Numbered from the stretch's first letter, positions 50,465 to 59,877 are shown. The stretch: DNA of 64,000 nt from an uncultured Flavobacteriales bacterium (GCA_913055685.1 CAJXKC010000002.1:310001-374000); one strand, 5' to 3'. Translations and numbers: made by a program. The notes: a model not told the origin generated them from the letters alone.

Positions 50465-51907
50465 CTAGCGTTTATTGCTGGTAAGCAAGATGTACTTGCG
50501 ACCGCCCATTTCCCATTCTTTTTGAATATTTAACCAGCTTATTGAACGCAGGTATTCTTCATCTACCTTGGTATAAAAAGGAACATTATGACTGTCCCAA
50601 AGGAACAGGGCATTTGAATCAATCTGGCTGTAAAGCTCCAATTCCACGCGCTGCCAGTTAACCTGCTCCTCTGGGTTTAAAGGATTGTGTCCCGAGAGTA
50701 GGGAAAAATAGGGCAGGTCAGACACTAATTGCTTATCACGGAAATCGGGGTACTTTTCTTTGACATGAGGAAATACCTTCTTTTTTAAAAATTTTTGGTA
50801 GGGCCCAATGGCATAGGCTTGTTGATAGTACTTCTTTAATTCATGGGGTCGATCAATAGTGCTATATCCACTTAGTCCAAAAAAGACTATCGCAGCCACA
50901 ATATTAAGTTTAGCGGGGATATATCGGACAATAGTATTTAGGAAGTACAGACTGATTAACCACAATAGGGGGAATATTAAAATTAATACCCTTTCTAGGC
51001 CGGCTGAGGCGTATATTCCAAGCGTCCAAACAATACTATGAGCTAGAATGAAAATAAGCGAGGGGAGGGCAATTACCAAAAGCTCATTCTGCGCCCAAGC
51101 CTTTTTTCGAAAGGCTATAATTAGCATCAGAACAAGGCCCACCAAGAAGCTTAGGTTTATGGGCATGCTTAGCATGATATTTAAACGCTCTAGGTAATGA
51201 CTCCAAGTTCCACTGCCATAAACGCTGGCTCCAGCAACATAAGGGCTATTAAACACCCATAAAATATCCCCTCTAAAATAGGACCCAATTATAGAGTAGG
51301 ATAAAGTGCCCAAGGCTAGCAAAGGAACATACTTAAGCTGTTTATTCAGGAGACCGTATAAAGCAAAAAGGGGAAGAAGCACCTGTGCTTCACTGCGACA
51401 AAATGGAAGAAAAGACAGCAGACTATAGGCGGCAAAGGCCATTCTTTTGTCGCTCTGACCTTTATTTAAAAGGTAGAGGCCCAGAATTAACACTAGGGCG
51501 GCAAAAGGCTCGGTAAGACCTGTGTTAAGATAGCTTATAAAGGCCGGCCCACTAAAAGCGATAAGCGGTATTAAAAAAGGCCGGAGCCATTGTTTCTCAA
51601 TAGCATATAGGCTAGTGAAATAGGAAGCAGCGACTCCGCATAGAATGTTAAATACTTTAATGCCGGCAAATCCAAATAGAGTCCAAGGTGCAGCGAAAAG
51701 GGTGAAAAAGGGTTTTGCCCAGGAGCGAAAGAGTGCGTCAGGGTCACTTAAAGCTTGGTTAGCCCAGAAAAAATGCATGATGGTATCGCCTTCACCACCT
51801 ACAGCGGGATTTAAAAAAGCGATGCTAGCTAAAACTAGGAAGAGAAGAATATGGGAAGCGAGCAGGATTCTTTTCAAGCGAGGAGTTTTAGAGTAAATCC
51901 AAATCAC
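50465..51907 (-). CDS. Multi-pass membrane protein, probable GT-C glycosyltransferase
   Basis: A 480-residue protein with ~11 hydrophobic helices in the first ~360 residues and a soluble C-terminal domain. An acidic motif GGEGDTIMHFFWA sits in the first exterior loop, as in polyprenol-phosphate-sugar-dependent GT-C transferases. It has no closer family I can name; mannosyltransferase- or PMT-like enzymes are the best guess. It overlaps the yciO gene by 20 bases and shares its transcript. Confidence 0.68.
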   Translation of the reverse strand: MIWIYSKTPRLKRILLASHILLFLVLASIAFLNPAVGGEGDTIMHFFWANQALSDPDALFRSWAKPFFTLFAAPWTLFGFAGIKVFNILCGVAASYFTSLYAIEKQWLRPFLIPLIAFSGPAFISYLNTGLTEPFAALVLILGLYLLNKGQSDKRMAFAAYSLLSFLPFCRSEAQVLLPLFALYGLLNKQLKYVPLLALGTLSYSIIGSYFRGDILWVFNSPYVAGASVYGSGTWSHYLERLNIMLSMPINLSFLVGLVLMLIIAFRKKAWAQNELLVIALPSLIFILAHSIVWTLGIYASAGLERVLILIFPLLWLISLYFLNTIVRYIPAKLNIVAAIVFFGLSGYSTIDRPHELKKYYQQAYAIGPYQKFLKKKVFPHVKEKYPDFRDKQLVSDLPYFSLLSGHNPLNPEEQVNWQRVELELYSQIDSNALFLWDSHNVPFYTKVDEEYLRSISWLNIQKEWEMGGRKYILLTSNKR

Positions 51908-52511
51908 CTTTACCTTCTCGGATTACTTCTGGATAGCCTTCGCTTAAATCAACTACTGTAGATGCAAAAAGATCGCCTATGCCACCATCGATAACCAAAT
52001 CTACCTGGTGACCATATTTTTCGGCGATAAGCTCGGGGTCGGTGGTGTATTCTATGATTTCATCTTCGTCGTGCACCGAACTGGCAATTATCGGTCGGCC
52101 CAAGGCCTTAACAATTTCACGCGGTATGCTATTATCGGGAATACGGATACCGATGGTTTTCTTTTTGCGGTGGAAGATCTTAGGAATGGCGCTACCCGCT
52201 TTTAAGATAAAGGTGAAAGGTCCGGGTAAACAGCGGTTTAGAATTTTATAACTAGGCGTGTCAACCGATTTAGTGTAGGCACTTAAAATACTTAGATCGG
52301 GAAAGATTAAAGCAAACTCGGCTTTTTCAGGCTTTAAGCCTTTAATGCGCGCCACTTTATCGATGGCTTTGCCTTTATTGATATCGCATCCGAAAGAATA
52401 AACCGTGTCGGTGGGGTAAATAATTACCCCACCACGGTCTAATACTTCAACTACCCGGTCTATATCCTTAGGATTCGGATTTTCGGGGTATATGCGAATT
52501 ATTTCAGCCAT
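51888..52511 (-). CDS. yciO: YciO/Sua5/YrdC-family protein
   Basis: A 207-residue protein. The N-terminal GGVIIYPTDTVYSFGCDI and ARIKGLKPEKAEFALIFPDLS, then LPGPFTFILKAG and KKKTIGIRIPDN are closest to E. coli YciO in length and order, including the C-terminal VIREGKGD. YciO is a paralogue of TsaC, which makes threonylcarbamoyl-AMP for tRNA t6A, and is poorly active. So automatic annotation as L-threonylcarbamoyladenylate synthase may overstate its function. The start overlaps the aldolase stop by one base (TAATG). Confidence 0.88.
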   Translation of the reverse strand: MAEIIRIYPENPNPKDIDRVVEVLDRGGVIIYPTDTVYSFGCDINKGKAIDKVARIKGLKPEKAEFALIFPDLSILSAYTKSVDTPSYKILNRCLPGPFTFILKAGSAIPKIFHRKKKTIGIRIPDNSIPREIVKALGRPIIASSVHDEDEIIEYTTDPELIAEKYGHQVDLVIDGGIGDLFASTVVDLSEGYPEVIREGKGDLDLL

Positions 52512-53167
52512 TATTTATTTCCCTTGCGGTAGTCGGCTAAGAATTTTTCCAGACCAATATCAGTCAGTGGGTGGTTCAATAAACCAACAATACTGCTTAA
52601 TGGGCCCGTAATAACATCGGCGCCAATTTTGGCACAATCAATTACGTGCATAGTATGACGAACACTAGCGGCTAAGATTTCGGTTTCAAAACCGTAGTTG
52701 TCATAAATTAAACGAATGTCTTCAATAAGCTGAAGTCCATCGGTAGAAACATCGTCCAAACGACCGATAAAAGGAGAGACGTAAGTGGCACCTGCTTTGG
52801 CGGCAAGTAGAGCCTGACCAGCAGAGAATACTAAGGTGCAATTGGTTTTGATGCCATTGTCCGAAAAGTACTTAAGCGCCTTAACGCCGTCCTTAATCAT
52901 AGGAACTTTTACCACAATCTGTGGATGAAGGTCAGCTAGCGCTTCACCTTCTTTAATCATTCCTTCAAAATCGGTAGAGATTACTTCAGCACTTACATCG
53001 CCATCTACTAACTCGCAGATATCCACATAGTGCTTTAAAATGTTGTCTTGGCCAGTAATTCCTTCCTTGGCCATTAATGATGGGTTGGTGGTAACTCCGT
53101 CCAATACACCAAGGTCTTGGGCTTCCTTGATTTGGTCGAGGTTGGCAGTGTCAATGAAAAATTTCAT
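52511..53167 (-). CDS. fsa: Fructose-6-phosphate aldolase/transaldolase-like protein
   Basis: A 218-residue TIM-barrel aldolase of the short transaldolase class. The Schiff-base lysine is Lys87 in [50 protein letters not shown] and [12 protein letters not shown] are family hallmarks. It may act as a transaldolase (TalC) or aldolase; residue-level selection is not decidable here. ATG 53167 is chosen because the alternative at 53200 adds 11 non-conserved residues. The stop overlaps yciO by one base. Confidence 0.92.
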   Translation of the reverse strand: MKFFIDTANLDQIKEAQDLGVLDGVTTNPSLMAKEGITGQDNILKHYVDICELVDGDVSAEVISTDFEGMIKEGEALADLHPQIVVKVPMIKDGVKALKYFSDNGIKTNCTLVFSAGQALLAAKAGATYVSPFIGRLDDVSTDGLQLIEDIRLIYDNYGFETEILAASVRHTMHVIDCAKIGADVITGPLSSIVGLLNHPLTDIGLEKFLADYRKGNK

Positions 53168-53211
53168 GGAGTGATTAAATTTTGCCGCAAAGTACGGCAT
53201 TTCTCACGAGC

Positions 53212-55590
53212 TTAGGTAGCCTCAGATAGGATAAAATAAAACTCACTTCCTTGATCCACAGCACTGTCTATTTGTAGGCTGGAGTCCATGTTTAGCAGCA
53301 GTTCTTGACAAAGGGGAATACCTAAGGCAGTGCCTTTTTCACCACTGGTTCCAGGTTTAGAAACACTATTTTGATTTTGCAGTAGACGGTTAATTTGACT
53401 ACCATTCATACCAATACCATTATCGCGAACGGCAATTTTAACTTTGCCTCCTTCTAGACGCGTACTAATTAATTCGATGCGGCCAGTTTTGGGATGCACG
53501 AATTTAATGGCATTACCTAATAAGTTCCGCAGGACAATACGCACCGCGTCGGGATCCCCCTTAACTTGCAGGTCCTTTTCTACTTTATTGAGAATCTGCA
53601 ATTCTTTTTCTTCCACTTTCCCTTGAAACTACTGCAGGATATCATTCATAAGACGGTCGGCATAAAAAGCCTGTTTACTAAGTCTTAGGCCATCACTCTG
53701 TTGCTTTACCCAATCGAGCGTTTTCAACAAAAGGGTACGGGTTTTACCCAAGCTCTCGGAAATAAGGCGCATATGGGTTTTTATATCTTGATCGTCTTCA
53801 AGCGAAAGCTTGGCGAGCTCTAAACTGCCAATTACGCCCTCTTTGAGGTCATGGGCCAGCAGCGATAGCATTTTTTCTTTGGCCTCATTGGCTTTGCTTA
53901 GGGCATTGGACTTTTTAACCAGCTCCTGACTTTTGCGTTGATTTTCGGTAATGTCGGTAATGACCACTACGAAGCCTTGCGGATTTCCATCGCTCTCGAT
54001 TAAGGCTAGGGAAATAACGTGGTAGAAATTTTCGCCGCCAATTTCATGCTGACTAATATTTTGGAAATTGCCTTTTTCCAGCGCATTCTTAAAGTGATTT
54101 TCCCATGCAGTAGCTATTTCGGTCTTATTAAACTGTGGCAGAAAAGGCTTGTCCAGAGAAGCCTTAAAACCCAAATAGTCCTGCATATAGCGCAGAGCGG
54201 TTTTGTTGGTGAAAACTAAATTAAGGTGCTCGTCCAAGGCAAATACCGCATTGTCCATGGCATTAGCCGCGGCAATGGTTCGCTTAGATAGAATGGTTAC
54301 TAGATGATTCGCCCTTCTTAAATTGTTGTTGAGTCGGTAAAAGATTATAAAGCCAATAAGGCTAATTATGGTAAAGATGGTAATAAGCGCAATAGTTCGA
54401 TTTTGCGATTTAATCACCTCTTCTTGGCTTTTGCTTTTTTGCTCTAACAGGCTTAGCTTTTCGCGATTGTCAATAAACTCCCTTTGAGCCTGAAACAAGT
54501 CGGATTGCAGACTATCCTTTAAGGAAATGATTTTACTTCCTAATAAGTTAATTTCTCTCAGAAGTAAGTCAGCTTTACTATCAGAGCCTTTTTTACGCAA
54601 GGCCTTTTCCTTCTTGAGTAGATAATGATAAAGCCAATCTTTGTTACCAGTTTTTCTAGAATAGGCGATACTACTATCTAAGTATCGTATCAAACTATCA
54701 TTTTGCTTAGTTTCTTCAAATAGCCTAATTTTTAGATTTAACCAATCACGTTCCTGAAAAGGTCGTTCCATTTTCGAGGCTTTCTGAAGGTATTTTGCAG
54801 CTTTTTCAAATTCCCCTTTATCCAAGCTTAAATCGGCCCATTCGGTATAAATCTGACCAAAAAACTCTAAGTTTTTAGCCATGGCCGCATGATATTCAGC
54901 TTGCTGGAGGCAGGAGTCGGCCATGGAATGCTTGTCAAGAATACGGTAAGTACGGGAAAGGTAAAGCAAAGAGTGGGCGATGGGAAAGTGTTTCTTAAAG
55001 TTTAAGCGCAGTTCAAATGCTTTAGTAAAACTTTCAAGAGCCTTTTTTGGACGATCCAATTTTAAATGTGACAAGGCGATATTATTGTAGGCTACTGCTG
55101 CACCGTATTCATCCTCATTAGATAACATCACCTTAGCACAATCCTCAAAAATTTGGATAGCATCTTCATAAAGGGCGACCTCATAAAGCACAATCCCATA
55201 ACCGGTTAAGAACCAGCCTTCCTGACTCCGTTCACCTTGGGTTTGGGCATGACCCAAGTACTGCATGCCTTCTCTGAAGTTTCGTAAGGACTCAAGGTAT
55301 TGGCCTTTCTGACTGTAAAGCATTCCTTGGTGTGCCTTAATACTCATTATCCGAAATAAACCACCATGCTCCAAGGAAAGGTTTTCGGCTATTGATAAAT
55401 ATTCTAACCTTTCTTTTAAAGAGTATTCGGGGTTTTCCCCCATGAGATAATATGCGAAGATGTATTTTTCCGGACAATCAAGGCTATCGCAGGATTCACG
55501 GGCAGTATTTAATAATTCGGAACCGGTATTCTGACCAATAGAATTTTGGACAAAGAAAAAGAGGAGTACTATTAGACTTTTGATTCTCAA
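53212..55590 (-). pseudogene. TPR-PAS histidine kinase interrupted by one in-frame TAG
   Basis: A single open frame on the minus strand, broken only by TAG at 53629-53631. Upstream part (653 residues, 53629-55590): signal peptide (1-20), TPR repeats (~60-330), a coiled coil, a membrane helix (~399-420), a PAS domain (~445-550) and a DHp with His580 in LLAHDLKEGVI. Downstream part (from 53616): a complete HATPase_c domain with N box NLLGNAIKF, G1 DNGIGM and G2 GTALGIPL. The stop falls in the DHp-to-ATPase linker, ...NDILQ*FQGKVEEKE..., with no frame change. So this is a nonsense mutation, a sequencing error, readthrough, or two polypeptides (GTG at 53616 could start the second). The ATPase domain shows no decay, suggesting a recent or tolerated event. 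Confidence 0.85.
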
Positions 55591-55654
55591 TTAATCGGCG
55601 CTAGAATAATTCTTACGAAGAACGTAAAAAATACCGAGTGAAAAGAAGAAAAGT

Positions 55655-55759
55655 AATAAGGCAAGCGATCCATATCACACCGCTACGACCGATTACCCTT
55701 GCTGCGTTCCCGCCCTGGGGGAGTTCATCAGGAGCTGGTTGTATGGGACTTGCCTTATT
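55655..55759 (-). ncRNA. ffs: Signal recognition particle RNA (4.5S, bacterial small type)
   Basis: On the minus strand the sequence contains the SRP domain IV signature around ACTCCCCCAGGGCGGGAACG and GCAGCAAGGGTAA, with the conserved symmetric and asymmetric loops for Ffh binding. The ends close with an 11-base-pair stem, AATAAGGCAAG (5') with CTTGCCTTATT (3'). It is about 105 nt, starts 6 bases after a -7 promoter box, and is followed by a T-rich tract. SRP RNA joins Ffh to target membrane proteins. Open reading frames predicted on either strand here are spurious. Confidence 0.93.
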
Positions 55760-55764
55760 GCCTG

Positions 55765-55772
55765 CAAAAATA
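55765..55772 (-). promoter_or_regulatory. -7 promoter box for SRP RNA
   Basis: CAAAAATA on the plus strand is TATTTTTG on the minus strand, an exact TAnnTTTG. Six bases downstream is the predicted 5' end of the SRP RNA stem, the spacing expected for a -7 element. Confidence 0.6.
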
Positions 55773-55817
55773 AGGGCTTTCGGAGAAATGGAAAATTTTT
55801 TCCAAGCAATATTCAAT

Positions 55818-55825
55818 TATATTTG
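55818..55825 (+). promoter_or_regulatory. -7 promoter box for the DUF4199 operon
   Basis: TATATTTG matches TAnnTTTG, 17 bases before the ATG of the DUF4199 gene. No clear -33 element at standard spacing. Confidence 0.45.
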
Positions 55826-55842
55826 TCCAATAAGTAAACACT

Positions 55843-56373
55843 ATGCAAAACAACCGTCAAGCCATAATCAACTTCGGACTTATCCAGGGACTGGTAAGTG
55901 TCGCATTAGCAGTGGTTTTATACGCTACTGGCAACTATAATATGAGCGGTCAGGGTGACGCGAATATTTTATACTCTATTCTAAATTTAGCGGTTTCCGT
56001 GACCTTTCCCTTACTCGCAATCTTAAAAGTTCGAGAATTAAGTGGAGGATTCATAAGTTTCGGTAAAGCTTTTAGCACCGGATTTCAGGTGATTCTAATT
56101 GCTTCCATTTTAGGAGCGGTTTGGCTATTAGTATACACTACTAGCTTAGAGCCAAATTACCAGGAAGCGATTTTGCAGAATAATTATGAGCAGATGGCCG
56201 AGCGCGGTATGACTACCGAGCAAATCGACCAGTCCATCGAAATGACCAAACGCTTTACTACGCCTACTTTCATGGCGGTATTTGCAGTACTAACCTCGGC
56301 CTTTTTCGGGGCTATTATTGCTTTAATTTTAGGAGGAATCTTACAAAAGAAAGACCCTAATTCAATCGTTTAA
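55843..56373 (+). CDS. DUF4199 membrane protein
   Basis: A 176-residue integral membrane protein with four predicted helices (around residues 8-27, 43-60, 75-98 and 145-168). The pattern INFGLIQGLVSVALA..., FISFGKAFSTGFQVILIASILGAVW and a terminal AFFGAIIALILGGILQKK fits DUF4199, a Bacteroidota family. Between helices 3 and 4 an exterior or interior loop reads TTEQIDQSIEMTKRF. The function is unknown. The next gene, a GT2 glycosyltransferase, follows 5 bases later, an order repeated in many Bacteroidota. Confidence 0.85.
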   Translation: MQNNRQAIINFGLIQGLVSVALAVVLYATGNYNMSGQGDANILYSILNLAVSVTFPLLAILKVRELSGGFISFGKAFSTGFQVILIASILGAVWLLVYTTSLEPNYQEAILQNNYEQMAERGMTTEQIDQSIEMTKRFTTPTFMAVFAVLTSAFFGAIIALILGGILQKKDPNSIV

Positions 56374-56378
56374 AAACT

Positions 56379-57338
56379 ATGGATTTATCCTTAGTCATTC
56401 CTCTTTATAATGAGGAAGAATCGCTCCCCGAATTGTACCGCTGGATCTGTAAAGTAGGGGAAGCGGAAAAATTAGATTTTGAAATAGTCTTCGTTAATGA
56501 TGGCTCTACCGATAATAGTTTGCCGGTTTTAAAAGAGCTGGCGGCTCATGACTCAAGGGTTAAGATTATTTCTTTTCGTCGTAATCATGGTAAGTCGGCC
56601 GGCTTAAATGTAGGCTTTGCAGCCGCTTCTGGTGATGTGGTTATTACCATGGACGCCGATTTACAGGATAGTCCGGATGAGATTCCAGACTTGATGCGGA
56701 TGATTAAGGAAGACAATTTTGACTTGGTAAGTGGCTGGAAGAAAAAGCGTTACGATCCCATTTCAAAAACCATTCCTACTAAGTTTTACAATTGGACGAC
56801 CCGCAGGATAAGTAAGATTCACTTACATGATTTCAACTGTGGCTTAAAAGCCTATAAAAACGAAGTGATCAAAGCGATTAATGTCCAAGGTGAAATGCAC
56901 CGTTACATTCCTGTTCTTGCAAAGAATGCCGGCTTTACAAAGATTGGAGAAAAGGTAGTTCAACATCAAGCTCGGAAATACGGTCATACTAAATTTGGTC
57001 TAAGCCGCTTCATTAACGGGCCTTTAGACTTGATAACCCTTAGCTTCGTTTCGAAATTTTCGAAAAGACCGATGCACTTTTTTGGGCTCTATGGTACTTT
57101 GATGATGCTTTTTGGATTTGCTGCGGCCTTCTATATTGGGGCAGAAAAATTAATTGCTCTGCAAATGGGGCATAAAGCCCCTTTGGTAACCGATAATGCT
57201 TTCTTTTATATAGCATTAGCAACGATGGTAATTGGGGCACAGTTGTTTTTAGCTGGTTTTGTAGCGGAGTTAATTATTCGCAATAGTGCCAGGCCTGTAG
57301 AATACACTGTTGAAGAAAGGATCAATTTTGAAGATTGA
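56379..57338 (+). CDS. GT2 glycosyltransferase with C-terminal membrane helices (DPM1/GtrB-like)
   Basis: A 319-residue membrane-anchored transferase. The GT-A domain has LVIPLYNEEESLPELY, FVNDGSTDNS, the metal-binding DAD in MDADLQDSPDEI and the acceptor motif around KKRYDP...FNCGLKAY. Two helices at ~230-260 and ~275-300 anchor it. This layout is typical of polyprenyl-phosphate mannosyl/glucosyltransferases, which make lipid-linked sugar donors on the cytoplasmic face. It overlaps the next GT2 gene by 11 bases. Confidence 0.92.
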   Translation: MDLSLVIPLYNEEESLPELYRWICKVGEAEKLDFEIVFVNDGSTDNSLPVLKELAAHDSRVKIISFRRNHGKSAGLNVGFAAASGDVVITMDADLQDSPDEIPDLMRMIKEDNFDLVSGWKKKRYDPISKTIPTKFYNWTTRRISKIHLHDFNCGLKAYKNEVIKAINVQGEMHRYIPVLAKNAGFTKIGEKVVQHQARKYGHTKFGLSRFINGPLDLITLSFVSKFSKRPMHFFGLYGTLMMLFGFAAAFYIGAEKLIALQMGHKAPLVTDNAFFYIALATMVIGAQLFLAGFVAELIIRNSARPVEYTVEERINFED

Positions 57339-58323
57339 GCTTAGCCTTATAATTCCCCTCTACAATAGACCCGAAGAAATAAGGGAGCTTTTAGAGAGTT
57401 TGTGCCTACAAAGCGATTCTAATTTTGAAGTAATTGTTGTAGAAGATGGCTCTACTCTTAAAAGTGAGAATATTGTGGATAGCTTTAGAGACCGACTAAT
57501 GCTGTCTTATTATTTTAAACCCAACAGTGGTCCGGGCCAAAGCCGTAATTACGGTGCTGAAAGAGCAAAAGGTAATTACTTCGTATTTCTCGATTCCGAT
57601 TGTATTTTACCACCCCATTATGTGCAGGAGGTATTAAGCTTTTTGGAAGCTTCTTATGTAGATGCATTTGGCGGCCCCGACAGGGCGGATAAATCATTTA
57701 GTCCAATCCAAAAGGCTATTAATTACAGCATGACCTCCCTCTTTACTACCGGAGGAATAAGAGGAAATAAAAACTCAGTCGAGAAGTTTCATCCCCGCAG
57801 CTTTAATATGGGTTACAGTAAGCTCGTTTTTGAGAAAACGGGTGGTTTTGCTAAAATGCGTTTTGGAGAAGATATTGATATGAGTATTCGTTTGATGAAG
57901 GCAGGGTTTAAAACCGCTTTAATTCCGGATGCCTACGTCTATCATAAGCGCAGAACCAATTTCAGACAGTTTTACAAACAGGTGCATAATTCAGGAATTG
58001 CCCGGATAAACCTCTATAAAAGGCATCCGGAGAGCTTGAAGTTGCTGCATTTTTTTCCTGCCGCATTTACGGTTTATAGCCTATTAAGTCTACCGGCTTG
58101 GTATTTTCATCCTTTGCCGCTAGTATTATTGGCATTCTATTTAATTTTAATTGCGGTAGATGCCAGTGTGAGAAACCGTTCTTTACTAGTAGGAGGCTTG
58201 GCTGTCTTAGCTAGTTTTATTCAGCTATTTTCGTATGGCTTAGGGTTTATAAAAGCTTTTTACCGTCGACTAATTTTAGGTCGGGGTGAATTCGCCGCCT
58301 ATCAGAAAAACTTTTACAAATAG
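57328..58323 (+). CDS. GT2 family glycosyltransferase
   Basis: A 331-residue transferase. The GT-A fold has LSLIIPLYNRPEEIRELLESL, VVEDGSTLKSEN, SGPGQSRNYGAERAKG, the DSD metal motif in VFLDSDCILPPHY, and an acceptor end GEDIDMSIRLMKAGF. Two hydrophobic C-terminal helices (~250-300) may anchor it. No ATG is available; two TTG codons (57310, 57328) are the options and 57328 is preferred, as it yields MKIELSLIIPLYN. It overlaps the preceding GT2 gene by 11 bases and converges on a GT-C gene with a 10-base overlap. Confidence 0.88.
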   Translation: MKIELSLIIPLYNRPEEIRELLESLCLQSDSNFEVIVVEDGSTLKSENIVDSFRDRLMLSYYFKPNSGPGQSRNYGAERAKGNYFVFLDSDCILPPHYVQEVLSFLEASYVDAFGGPDRADKSFSPIQKAINYSMTSLFTTGGIRGNKNSVEKFHPRSFNMGYSKLVFEKTGGFAKMRFGEDIDMSIRLMKAGFKTALIPDAYVYHKRRTNFRQFYKQVHNSGIARINLYKRHPESLKLLHFFPAAFTVYSLLSLPAWYFHPLPLVLLAFYLILIAVDASVRNRSLLVGGLAVLASFIQLFSYGLGFIKAFYRRLILGRGEFAAYQKNFYK

Positions 58324-59771
58324 TCTTTTCTTAAGAAGAGCACCCCGCCACTTGGGTAATCCTTAACCCTCTCGTAGCTCTGGTCTTCCTCTAGCTTGTT
58401 AATCCATTCTTGGTCCTTTTCCATACGCAGATAATAGCCGTCGTAGGCCTCCTTTTTATAACCTTCGCGGCTTAAGCTTTCTAACCAATTTAGCGCTAAA
58501 GATTCGCGGTAGAAGTTTAAAGCGGGTTCAAATATCCAATTGATTCCTAACCTAAAATTTTCATTTTCGGTCACGGCCGGATGTGACTCTAATTCATTGA
58601 TTAGCGTCAAGTTGTCGGCGTCGTATTGCCATTCAAAAGTGCGTTCGGTATTAAAGCCAAAGAAATTAAGGGCAAAGGCCAGAACCAATATCAGCTTTAG
58701 GCCAAATTGTAGTTTCTCTCCCCATGGATAAGCATTGAAGCGTTGAAAAATAAACAATAGACTTACCAAGAACAAAGGGGCGTAAACCAAGGCGGTACGC
58801 CCGGTTAAAAACTCGGTTCCTAAAATATAATGCTGTGCTATTTGCACCATAGCAGTTAGCACTAGCCAAAGTAAAATATCGGAATAGAAATACCACTGTT
58901 CGATCCGATGCGATCCGATCCTGTCTTTGATGAAAAAGAATCCCCCGATTAAAAGCAAGAAAGCAAAGACGATGTTTATAGTGGCCGAGGCAGGTCCGAA
59001 TTGCCCATAGCGCATGCTCCAGCTAAAAGTTTGGAAAGTCGAATTCCAAAAGCTAACGTCTCCGCCGAAAAGATCGCCACTGATGTTTCGCAGCGGCAGG
59101 GTTATAAATGCCGCTAAAATGATAGTGACAATACTAACTGGTCGCCATAAGGTGCCAATGCTTTTCTTTTGTTCGGGATGGGTGTAATATAAGAGTACCA
59201 GTAGGCCAGCTAAAGCTACATAGGCATAGAGAAAGATGAAGTTTGCGTAGACCGCGAAGGCAGCAAAAATGAGGGTGCGCCAGATATGGTGACCATTATC
59301 TAATTCTCGGTAAGAATAAAAGTGATAAATGCTCGCCAAGCTTAATGCCAATCCCATTCCATAGCCTCTAGCTAAGGCGAAATAGTCGAAGAAATATACC
59401 TGTAAAATAAGGGCCAAAAAGGCTAAAATCTGAATGCCAGGAAAGCGAAACTTCTTTGCCAAAGCAGCTGCATACCAGAAGTAAACCAAGGAGAAAAGCA
59501 CGTTTGGTAGACGCAGGCTAATGGTTTTTAGCCCAAACAAACCAACGCTTAGCTTTATTAAAAGCGTATTTAATATGTGGTTGTTAGGAATATGGGGTGG
59601 TTTGTAGAGAATAATTCCCAACCAATTTTGTTTTACGTAGTGGATATAGGTGTAAGCTTCGTCGTGGGTAATGGCAACTCGATAAGCTCTTAATACCACC
59701 AGGGCAAAGGCGATAAGACTAAGGGCTATCATAAGCCAAGTAACGTATGGCTTGCGTATTTTTTTACTCAT
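58314..59771 (-). CDS. Multi-pass GT-C glycosyltransferase, PMT/ArnT-like
   Basis: A 485-residue membrane protein with ~11-12 helices. The first exterior loop carries ITHDEAYTYIHYV, with the Asp-Glu pair of GT-C enzymes (PMT, ArnT), which use lipid-linked sugars. PHIPNNHILNTLLIKL and RLPNVLFSLVYFWYA also fit the family. The soluble C-terminal ~90 residues are exterior. ATG 59771 (MSKKIRKPYVTW) replaces an ATG at 59879 whose leader is non-conserved and would lie past a promoter box. It may use donors made by the neighbouring GT2 genes. Confidence 0.8.
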   Translation of the reverse strand: MSKKIRKPYVTWLMIALSLIAFALVVLRAYRVAITHDEAYTYIHYVKQNWLGIILYKPPHIPNNHILNTLLIKLSVGLFGLKTISLRLPNVLFSLVYFWYAAALAKKFRFPGIQILAFLALILQVYFFDYFALARGYGMGLALSLASIYHFYSYRELDNGHHIWRTLIFAAFAVYANFIFLYAYVALAGLLVLLYYTHPEQKKSIGTLWRPVSIVTIILAAFITLPLRNISGDLFGGDVSFWNSTFQTFSWSMRYGQFGPASATINIVFAFLLLIGGFFFIKDRIGSHRIEQWYFYSDILLWLVLTAMVQIAQHYILGTEFLTGRTALVYAPLFLVSLLFIFQRFNAYPWGEKLQFGLKLILVLAFALNFFGFNTERTFEWQYDADNLTLINELESHPAVTENENFRLGINWIFEPALNFYRESLALNWLESLSREGYKKEAYDGYYLRMEKDQEWINKLEEDQSYERVKDYPSGGVLFLRKDYL

Positions 59772-59813
59772 TTGGTTAGGTTCTAACTGTATTGGATCAG
59801 TACAGAATGTGAG

Positions 59814-59821
59814 CAAATTTA
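59814..59821 (-). promoter_or_regulatory. -7 promoter box for the GT-C gene
   Basis: CAAATTTA on the plus strand is TAAATTTG on the minus strand, an exact TAnnTTTG, 42 bases upstream of the ATG at 59771. CAA at 59846-59848 is a possible -33 with a 24-base spacer. Confidence 0.42.
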
Positions 59822-59865
59822 TTGATAAGCTCGAAAATGAACCTGCAAAGGGAAAATAAAGACAG

Positions 59866-59873
59866 TATTTTTG
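59866..59873 (+). promoter_or_regulatory. -7 promoter box abutting the MORN-repeat gene
   Basis: TATTTTTG matches TAnnTTTG and ends four bases before the ATG at 59878, implying a leaderless or nearly leaderless message, as for xseA. Confidence 0.5.
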
Positions 59874-59877
59874 CAGC

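Noticed and set aside
55613-55940. Small open frames on both strands at the SRP RNA locus
   Set aside because: They coincide with the SRP RNA sequence and have no protein-like features.
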